Assembly: GCA_016199605.1 (NCBI GenBank)
Contig: JACQGJ010000681.1
Coordinates: 1-12,414 of the forward strand
Length of the DNA stretch: 12,414 nt
Direction of reading: 5' to 3'
From: Armatimonadota bacterium
Lineage (GTDB): Bacteria; Armatimonadota; Abditibacteriia; CG2-30-59-28
The notes under the pieces were generated by a model, which was not told where the DNA came from, did not search any database, and was given only the letters and a program-made list of their open reading frames with translations. Of this stretch, positions 7,240 to 12,414 are shown one piece after another. Position 1 is the first letter of the stretch, and every line of letters begins with the position of its first letter. Position numbers and translations under genes: made by a program.

Positions 7240-7508
7240 GATGAGGCTCCTGGGTGTGGGTGATGGTTGATGGTTGTGGGTTTTCGGTGTTGGGCTATGG
7301 TTCGGGAAGCTCCTTCGCGAACGCCACACTTCAGGCGCCACCAAAGCCGAAGCGAGGAACCAGCGGAGGCTCTTGGCGGTCGCTTGCAGGCGATTGTTAG
7401 GGATAGGAACTGATAGGGACTCTGTCCAAGGGATTTTGCATTCTCCTTTCTTGAGCCAGGGAAAACCAAGTCCGACCCCGGTTTTGATGCGCTGTGAAGG
7501 AGCCGACG
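7240..7508. other. repeat-like intergenic segment without a credible gene
   Basis: Just upstream of the 42-aa ORF, 7258-7283 is a slippery TGGTTGATGG-type tract. The minus-strand translation of about 7310-7400 contains NNRLQATAKSLRWFLASA. From memory, NNRLQATA runs turn up in many spurious predicted proteins derived from a dispersed intergenic repeat. I see no start with a good ribosome site and no domain, so I treat the stretch as repeat-derived rather than coding. Confidence 0.4.
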
Positions 7509-7529
7509 CCCGCGGGTAGCTCGTCTTGA
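7509..7529. repeat. short direct repeat, right copy
   Basis: Near-identical to 7115-7133 apart from an extra GG and one base change (AGCTGG against AGCTCG). It lies immediately downstream of the stop codon of the minus-strand lipoprotein gene. Confidence 0.6.
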
Positions 7530-7535
7530 CCACGG

Positions 7536-8252
7536 TTAGCGATCCTTGCCAACATACCGACCTTTCGGCACCGGCCCAACTGGATCTTGATTTGCTACCG
7601 GGGGATGTGGTTCCGAAAAAGCCAGTTTGAGGGGACTACTCAGGCTCGTCCCTCCCTCTGACCCGCTGCTGATAGGGAGTTCAGCTTTCGCCACGGCCGG
7701 GCCGACACGAAGAGTATGGTCAGTATCGAACGCGAACTTAAACACAAGATCGTCATTATTTCCCAGATGTCGGCCATGCGGATATACGTCGCGGTATATT
7801 GCATTGATAATCCAGGGGGCACGGTGACTTGTCTGCTGCGAGTGGAGCAGAAGAATGTATGTATTGGACTGCTCAATCTTGGCGACGTGGTTGAGGGCGA
7901 CGTCTATCCACTGAAACTCGAGGCTGGCGTTGGTGGGCGCAATCGTTCCATGGGCGTAGATATCCCTAAGGAATTCGTCTCTTACTTCGACCTCGAGCGG
8001 GGCCTCGGGAGTGTTGTCATTCAGCTTGGCGACCCGCAAAGTCATGCTCTCAATCATGGGTGCGCTGGCAAGAAAGTACTGTGCCTGACCGGTCCCCTCG
8101 TATACCCAATACCACCCTGTGGAATCGGCATTGTAAACCTGCTGTCTTGGCGGGGTCGTAGTCACCGTAGCCTGATTTCTATTGTCTCTACTACAGGCTC
8201 CGACTGCAATCGCTAGCAGGAATATCAGGGTGGTGTTCCCGATTCTGCCCAT
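7536..8252 (-). CDS. hypothetical lipoprotein with a beta-sandwich-like domain
   Basis: The 238-aa protein begins with a lipoprotein signal (MGRIGNTTLIFLLAIAVGAC), giving a lipidated Cys20. Residues about 50-175 form a repetitive beta-type domain: QYFLASAPMIESMTLRVAKL, PLEVEVRDE, IAPTNASLEFQWIDVAL, NTYILLLHS and DDLVFKFAFD. The pattern (attached to a Q-F/Y-A start, then TYILLL and a later FKF strand) resembles beta-sandwich domains of secreted Planctomycetota and Gram-positive proteins that carry a choice-of-anchor or sorting segment. No catalytic motif is visible. The last 50 residues are Pro/Ser-rich and probably disordered. Start ATG 8252 has GGAGG five bases upstream. It has no close operon partner and the function is unknown; surface binding is a guess. 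Confidence 0.7.
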   Translation of the reverse strand: MGRIGNTTLIFLLAIAVGACSRDNRNQATVTTTPPRQQVYNADSTGWYWVYEGTGQAQYFLASAPMIESMTLRVAKLNDNTPEAPLEVEVRDEFLRDIYAHGTIAPTNASLEFQWIDVALNHVAKIEQSNTYILLLHSQQTSHRAPWIINAIYRDVYPHGRHLGNNDDLVFKFAFDTDHTLRVGPAVAKAELPISSGSEGGTSLSSPLKLAFSEPHPPVANQDPVGPVPKGRYVGKDR

Positions 8253-8413
8253 GGGTACCTCCAGCCTTCCTTCAGTAATGCGCCCGAACAGTCTCTTTTA
8301 ACCTGTAATCAACTATGTGCGGCAAAAGGCCGACCGACCACCGCTTTTCCGTGTGAATGTGAGGCGCTTTCAGTGTTGAAACCGCCTACCTGGCCGCTTG
8401 CGGGCCGCCAGGC
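8253..8413. other. upstream region of the lipoprotein gene
   Basis: About 160 bases hold the ribosome site of the lipoprotein (8258-8262) and presumably its promoter. A weak minus-strand pair of TTGCCG and TTAAAA with an 18-base spacer is present but not convincing. No gene was seen. Confidence 0.4.
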
Positions 8414-8443
8414 TGAGGTTATCCAGCAATCCGGATAACCTCA
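8414..8443. other. perfect 11-bp inverted repeat (hairpin or operator)
   Basis: TGAGGTTATCC at 8414-8424 is the exact reverse complement of 8433-8443, with the 8-base loop AGCAATCC. GTTATCC occurs again at 8451-8457. There is no U-tract on either side, so it is not a standard terminator. It could be a protein-binding site or a small RNA stem. Confidence 0.55.
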
Positions 8444-8515
8444 TGGATCAGTTATCCCTCGCGCTGCCGTGGGTGACGTGTCAGGTTGCGGTTCTCCGCA
8501 CTATCCACCAACCTC

Positions 8516-8656
8516 TTACCCGCTCGTCCCTCCCGGCAAGTCCGTCGGCAGGCTGGGGGGGGGCGATGCGGTGGCTGCCGCGGCCGCTGTGGCGCGGGGG
8601 ATGTTGTCGACGGCTTCCCACCGCGGGTCGCCCTCCGGCGTGTTTGTCTCCTCCAT
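8516..8656 (-). CDS. doubtful small ORF, 46 aa
   Basis: An ATG at 8656-8654 opens 46 codons ending with TAA at 8518-8516. The N-terminal half reads like ordinary protein (MEETNTPEGDPRWEAVDNIP), then comes an Ala run and a Pro-rich tail. No clear ribosome site precedes the start. A run of nine G (8555-8563, plus strand) falls inside, so a sequencing indel there could hide a different C-terminus. The plus strand also carries a 90-codon open frame across this region, but it has poor start context. I include the minus ORF at low confidence. Confidence 0.25.
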   Translation of the reverse strand: MEETNTPEGDPRWEAVDNIPRATAAAAATASPPPSLPTDLPGGTSG

Positions 8657-8747
8657 TGTGATTTTTGAGGGACTATCAATTGCTAACGGTAAGCCCAGAC
8701 CCGCTTTTCTTCAGACCCAGGCAACCGGGAACCAGACGTAGGCCGCG

Positions 8748-8915
8748 GTGAAGCGCGCCGGAGCGACCGTTAGGCCAACCGGAATGGCCGTGAAGCGAAC
8801 CGGGGTGGCCGTCAAGCCAACCGGCGTGGCCGTAAAGCCAACCGGCGTGGTCGTGAAGGTAACCGGAGCACACATGAAGCGCGCCGGAGTCGCCGTGAAA
8901 CCAACCGGCGTGGCA
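8748..8915. repeat. 21-bp tandem minisatellite, eight units
   Basis: Eight consecutive 21-bp units start at 8748, 8769, 8790, 8811, 8832, 8853, 8874 and 8895. On the plus strand they translate as heptapeptides of the form VKPTGVA (units KRAGAT, VRPTGMA, VKRTGVA, VKPTGVA twice with small changes, VKVTGAH, MKRAGVA, VKPTGVA). On the minus strand one frame reads ATPVGFT-type heptads and ends YVWFPVAWV. Because 21 is a multiple of three, several frames stay open, so open frames alone do not prove coding. A plus-strand ORF (GTG 8748 to 8966, 72 aa) covers it, without a ribosome site. Units differ by a few bases, so the array is not recent slippage. Confidence 0.85.
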
Positions 8916-8999
8916 GTGAACTCGCCGCCGACTCCCGGAAACCGGCTTTTTCGGTCGGGAACGTGAACTCAGGGGCGGCAGGTCACGAGGTGAGCGGAG

Positions 9000-10484
9000 T
9001 CACCACCCCTCGGGGGTCGCCGGCAACGTGAATGTGAGTGTCGTGCCTTCGCCAATCTGCGATTGTATCGAGATGCGCCCCCCGTAAGCGACGACCACCT
9101 GCCGCGCCATAAAAAGCCCCAGGCCGACGCCGGGCACTCGTCCCGTAACGCGGTCCTCCACCTGCACGAAGCCCTGAAAGACTCGCTCGAAGTATTCGTG
9201 TGGAATGCCCGGGCCGTTGTCGGTGATTGAGAACTCGAGCCAATCCGAGTCCTTCCGTTGGACCTCGACACGCACCACCACTTTGTCCTTGTCTGCGAAC
9301 TTCACGGCGTTGTCCAGCAGCTTCCCCAGAACCAGCCGGACGTTCTCGGCGTTGGCGGCGACGTGCGAAGCCTCGGGGGCGATTGCCGTGGCGATCTCCT
9401 CCGTCTTGGAAGGATGAGCGCGACGCAGTTCTGCAATCGCAGATTCAACCACTTCCGCCACCTCCGTCCGTTCTGCCTCCGTTTCGATCTGCCGTGTGGT
9501 CAGGTCCTTGAATTCCAGGAGTTTCTGGACGATTTCTTCCAGACGCCGAAGCTCTTCCTGACACACTCCCAGGATTTCCTGATGGTCCTCGCGCAGCCGT
9601 TCGGGGGGTAGCCGCCTGCAGAGGTCGAGATACCCCCCCAGCACGGTGAGCGGGGTGCGCAGCTTGTGCGGGAGCATCATGAAGAAATCCGCCCGCACGT
9701 GTTGAGCGTGTCGTTGCGAGGTTACGTCTCGGACCGTCAGGACGGAGCTATGCAGTTCCCCGGTCGCGTCCAGCACGCGAGTGAGGCGGGCATCCATGAA
9801 CAGCGGGGGACTCGTGTGCGGACGCGCGATTTCAAACGCGACAGTGCGATCCTGGATCGAACATAATTCCTCCCAGGAAACCGACAACTCGAAGAGTGCA
9901 AGCGCCTCCTGCAAGGGGGTGCCGGTCTGGGACTGCTGGGCCAGGTTCAGCAAACGGCAAGCCGCGTCGTTCGCAGTGACAATGCGCCAGTCTTCGCCGG
10001 TCGTTACGATGCCGTCACTCATTGCGGAGATGGCTGCGTCAAAGCGCTCACGTTCCGTGATGAGGGCGCGGGCAACCGCCAACTCCTGCCTGCGGTCGGC
10101 AAGAGCTTGCTGAAGCAGGATCACCCGTCCGCCGGCTTCCACCCGCGCTTTCAACTCCTCGCGGTCGAACGGTTTGGTCACGTAGTCGTCTGCTCCCGCC
10201 TGCAGACCGGTAATAATATCAGTCTTTTGTCCTCGCGCAGTCAGGAGAATGATGTAGGTCATCCTGGGAACCGGGGATTCGCGCAGCCTGCGGCAGATCT
10301 CCAGGCCGTCCATCCGCGGCATCATCCAATCGAGAATCACCAACTGAGGCGGGTCGGTCCCCTGCAGAGCCTCCCAGGCCTCGGCGCCATTGGCGGCAAG
10401 AACGACTTCATAACCCCAACTCGATAAAGTCACTTCCAGCAGCCGGCGATTGGTGACGTTGTCTTCTGCTATCAGAACTTTCAC
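9000..10484 (-). CDS. response-regulator/PAS/histidine-kinase fusion protein
   Basis: A 494-aa cytoplasmic signalling protein with no membrane segment. Residues 1-120 are a REC domain: acidic pocket ED (7-8), phosphoacceptor Asp52 in VILDWMMP, Lys104 in TKPF. Residues 145-262 look like a PAS-type sensor (MSDGIVTTGEDWRIVTAND to VRDVTSQ). Residues 263-335 are the dimerisation/His domain with His273 in LPHKLRTPLTVL. Residues 380-490 are the HATPase: N box LDNAVKF (Asn392), G1 DNGPGI, F box and G2 GVGLGLF. The residue after His273 is Lys, where most HisKA kinases have Glu or Asp. ATG 10484 overlaps the stop of the upstream hybrid kinase gene by ATGA, so translation is coupled and the two proteins probably share a relay. 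There is no DNA-binding output domain; its REC is likely phosphorylated by the partner and tunes its own kinase. Confidence 0.92.
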   Translation of the reverse strand: MKVLIAEDNVTNRRLLEVTLSSWGYEVVLAANGAEAWEALQGTDPPQLVILDWMMPRMDGLEICRRLRESPVPRMTYIILLTARGQKTDIITGLQAGADDYVTKPFDREELKARVEAGGRVILLQQALADRRQELAVARALITERERFDAAISAMSDGIVTTGEDWRIVTANDAACRLLNLAQQSQTGTPLQEALALFELSVSWEELCSIQDRTVAFEIARPHTSPPLFMDARLTRVLDATGELHSSVLTVRDVTSQRHAQHVRADFFMMLPHKLRTPLTVLGGYLDLCRRLPPERLREDHQEILGVCQEELRRLEEIVQKLLEFKDLTTRQIETEAERTEVAEVVESAIAELRRAHPSKTEEIATAIAPEASHVAANAENVRLVLGKLLDNAVKFADKDKVVVRVEVQRKDSDWLEFSITDNGPGIPHEYFERVFQGFVQVEDRVTGRVPGVGLGLFMARQVVVAYGGRISIQSQIGEGTTLTFTLPATPEGW

Positions 10485-12414
10485 GAGGGACTGCCCTCCT
10501 TTGGCAAGGCCGCAAGCGCGCCTTTGAGTCGCTCAACGGCTGACTCCAGGACAGCAAAGCTCTGTTCCGCATGATCCATTTGGCCCTCGCGACCCACAGC
10601 CTCCAGTTGCAGTGCAAGCTCAAAAGACTCCGTTGCGCTGAGATTCCCCAGGATTCCCTTGAGCGAATGGGCCGCGCGTTGCAGCCCTTGCGAATCACGG
10701 CACGCGATGGAATCCCTTATCTCAGTGACCAACCTCGGGTAATCCTCCGTCTGGAACAACTCGACCATTTCCGCGGCCAACTGCAGGTTTCCATCGACGC
10801 GCGCCATCAAGCCCGCTCGGTCCAGAATTGGCGGCGGCCCACTCCGGTCAGTGCGCGTTTCTTCTGCAGACAGGTCGCGAGCGCGGACGGTTGTGTCGGG
10901 GCGGCGGCCCGGCGCTGTCACCCCGGCCTCCACGGTCTCGATCAACTCCCGCGCGTTCAGTGGTTTTGAGATGAAGCCATCCATCCCGGCTTCCAGAAAA
11001 CGTTCCCTGTCCCCCAACATCGCGTGAGCGGTCATGGCAATGATCGAAAGGTGTGCTCCGGTTTCCCTTTCAATATCCCGGAGGGCGGCAGTGGCTTCCA
11101 GCCCATCCATTTCCGGCATTTGCACGTCCATCAGGATCAGGTCGAATTCCCGGCTTTTGGTCCCGCGCCCCTGGAACCCGGAGGGGTACAACGAAGCGAT
11201 GACCTCCCGGCCATTCTCCGCAACGACCACCGAATGGCCCCGTTTTTCCAGCAGGCCAACGGCAAGTCTCCGATTCACGGAGTTGTCTTCGGCCAAGAGG
11301 ATTCTCAGCGGACGCTCGGCTTTCCCGAGGTGTTGCTGATCGGTCTCTGGCGTTGTGTGCGGAACATCGAGGGCCGTCAGTATAGCGTCCAGGAGATCAG
11401 ACTGCTTGACAGGCTTGGTCATGTAGGCGGCGACCCCCAGTTCCCGGCAGCGCGCCGCGTCGTCTTGCCTGTTCGCGGACGAAAGCATCATCAGCGTTGC
11501 GCGCGTCAGGAGGGGATCATGCTTGATGCGCTCTGCCAGGCCGAATCCGTCCATCTCGGGCATCATCGCATCAAGGAGCACCAAGGGAATGGGGGCGCCC
11601 TCGTCTCTGGCCTTCTCCAGGGCAGCCAGGGCCGCTTCGGCGCTGTCTACGCCTTTGGGGTTCATCCGCCAATTGGCGAGGACCTCCTCCAAGATCCGCC
11701 GGTTCGTCGCGTTGTCATCCACCACCAGGACGGGCAAGTCGCGGAGGTCCGGTGTCTTAACAGGGGACGAGGCCTCCGGAGCGGCCTGCTGGAGAGAGAA
11801 CTGAGCGGTGAAGTGAAAAACACTCCCCTTTTGTTCCTCGCTCTCCACCCAGATTCTTCCCCCCATCAATCTAACTAACTGAGCCGAGATCGTCAGGCCC
11901 AGACCCGTGCCGCCATACTTCCGCGTGGTCGACGCGTCTACCTGCTCGAAGGCCTCAAAGATCAACTCCTGCTTTTCCGGGAGGATTCCGATGCCCGTAT
12001 CTCTTACAGAGAAGTGCAGGGCGACCTGGTCAGGCTCCCTCGCCTCTGAAACGCGATCCCGGTTGTCTCCGTCGTCACCGTCGTTACTGAGCGGAGGAGG
12101 AGCGTAGACTCCGACCTCTACAAGGACCTCTCCCCTATCGGTGAATTTGATGGCGTTCCCAACCAGATTGACAATCACCTGGCGCAGCCGCATGGGATCC
12201 CCCACCAAGGCGTCCGGCACTTCTGATAAGACACGGCAGGCAAGCTCCAGACCCTTGGTGTGGGCGCGAAGAGCAAGGGCGTTCATCGTGTCGCCCAGAC
12301 TGTCACGCAGACTGAAACCAATCGTCTCAAAGTCGAGTTTTCCGGCTTCGATCTTGGAGAAGTCAAGGATATCATTCAGCAGCGACAGCAGCGAGTCCGC
12401 GGAGTCCTTCACCA
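10481..12414 (-). CDS. hybrid sensor histidine kinase (HATPase-REC-REC-Hpt), start outside the window
   Basis: The 5' end is off the right edge; the first residues seen (SLLSLLNDILDFSKIEAGKL, after a Met that is not the true start) are the second half of a HisKA dimerisation helix, so the phosphoacceptor His is missing from view. Numbering from that Met: HATPase 70-205 with Asn86 (NLVGNAIKF), G1 DTGIG (138-142) and G2 GTGLGL (168-173). REC1 226-350 has Asp281 and Lys333. REC2 369-495 has Asp429 and Lys483. The Hpt domain 530-635 has His582 in AAHSLKGILGN. This is a BarA/ArcB-like multi-step relay layout. An acidic insert (about 105-130, SNDGDDGDN) sits between the N and G1 boxes. The stop overlaps the next gene as ATGA. 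Any sensor region must lie upstream, beyond the window. Confidence 0.94.
   Translation of the reverse strand, partial: VKDSADSLLSLLNDILDFSKIEAGKLDFETIGFSLRDSLGDTMNALALRAHTKGLELACRVLSEVPDALVGDPMRLRQVIVNLVGNAIKFTDRGEVLVEVGVYAPPPLSNDGDDGDNRDRVSEAREPDQVALHFSVRDTGIGILPEKQELIFEAFEQVDASTTRKYGGTGLGLTISAQLVRLMGGRIWVESEEQKGSVFHFTAQFSLQQAAPEASSPVKTPDLRDLPVLVVDDNATNRRILEEVLANWRMNPKGVDSAEAALAALEKARDEGAPIPLVLLDAMMPEMDGFGLAERIKHDPLLTRATLMMLSSANRQDDAARCRELGVAAYMTKPVKQSDLLDAILTALDVPHTTPETDQQHLGKAERPLRILLAEDNSVNRRLAVGLLEKRGHSVVVAENGREVIASLYPSGFQGRGTKSREFDLILMDVQMPEMDGLEATAALRDIERETGAHLSIIAMTAHAMLGDRERFLEAGMDGFISKPLNARELIETVEAGVTAPGRRPDTTVRARDLSAEETRTDRSGPPPILDRAGLMARVDGNLQLAAEMVELFQTEDYPRLVTEIRDSIACRDSQGLQRAAHSLKGILGNLSATESFELALQLEAVGREGQMDHAEQSFAVLESAVERLKGALAALPKEGSPS

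Noticed and set aside
7240..7533. Upstream extension of the 42-aa ORF to 140 aa
   Set aside because: It passes through low-complexity and repeat-like sequence; the ATG at 7239 has a proper ribosome site.
8748..8915. CRISPR array
   Set aside because: The units are contiguous and 21 bp long with no unique spacers and no cas genes nearby.
8935..8965. Terminator for the kinase operon
   Set aside because: CCCGACCG and CCGG/CGGG can pair only with bulges and there is no U-tract in the right direction.
11024..11878. Plus-strand open frame of 284 codons across the hybrid kinase
   Set aside because: It lies antisense to clear REC domains, has no domain of its own, and follows from high GC codon use.

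Overview
The window is GC-rich, densely coding bacterial DNA, chromosomal in character and probably from an environmental genome. A secreted DUF1080 protein next to a rhamnose-type ABC importer, long hybrid kinases, lipoproteins of unknown function and short repeat-filled gaps all suggest a Planctomycetota/Verrucomicrobiota-like (or Acidobacteriota-like) organism. That placement is an inference from gene content; no rRNA or tRNA was seen.

Layout. (1) Positions 1-1367, minus strand: a secreted protein with two related beta-sandwich-like domains. Its reading frame breaks near its 3' end, and its signal-peptide region contains a large nested palindrome (1217-1346). (2) Positions 1566-6928, plus strand: a compact sugar-import operon. 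It encodes a fused ATPase-permease (RhaT/RhaP type), a second permease (RhaQ type), a RhaS-like substrate-binding lipoprotein and a secreted DUF1080 (3-keto-disaccharide hydrolase-like) protein. Each gene after the first has a strong Shine-Dalgarno site. (3) Positions 6929-8747: an accessory-looking stretch with a GGATGAAG/CTTCATCC inverted repeat, a 42-codon ORF, a repeat-like segment flanked by short direct repeats, a lipoprotein of unknown function, a perfect small hairpin and a doubtful 46-codon ORF. (4) Positions 8748-8915: eight units of a 21-bp minisatellite. (5) Positions 9000-12414, minus strand: two translationally coupled signalling genes. The first is a hybrid histidine kinase (HATPase-REC-REC-Hpt, with its start outside the window). 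The second is a REC-PAS-kinase protein with an unusual His box.

How the genes fit together. The secreted two-domain protein and the DUF1080 protein may bind or process glycans outside the cytoplasm. The lipoprotein RhaS-like protein would hand the released sugar, probably a deoxyhexose such as rhamnose, to the fused importer. No sugar-catabolic enzyme or sugar-responsive regulator is in the window, so the substrate stays inferred. The kinase pair could form a relay, His to REC to Hpt to REC of the second protein. Neither protein has a DNA-binding output domain, so a further partner is expected elsewhere.

The most interesting signals are the open-frame palindromic element in the signal-peptide region, the importer fusion, the minisatellite, and the HKLRT variant His box.
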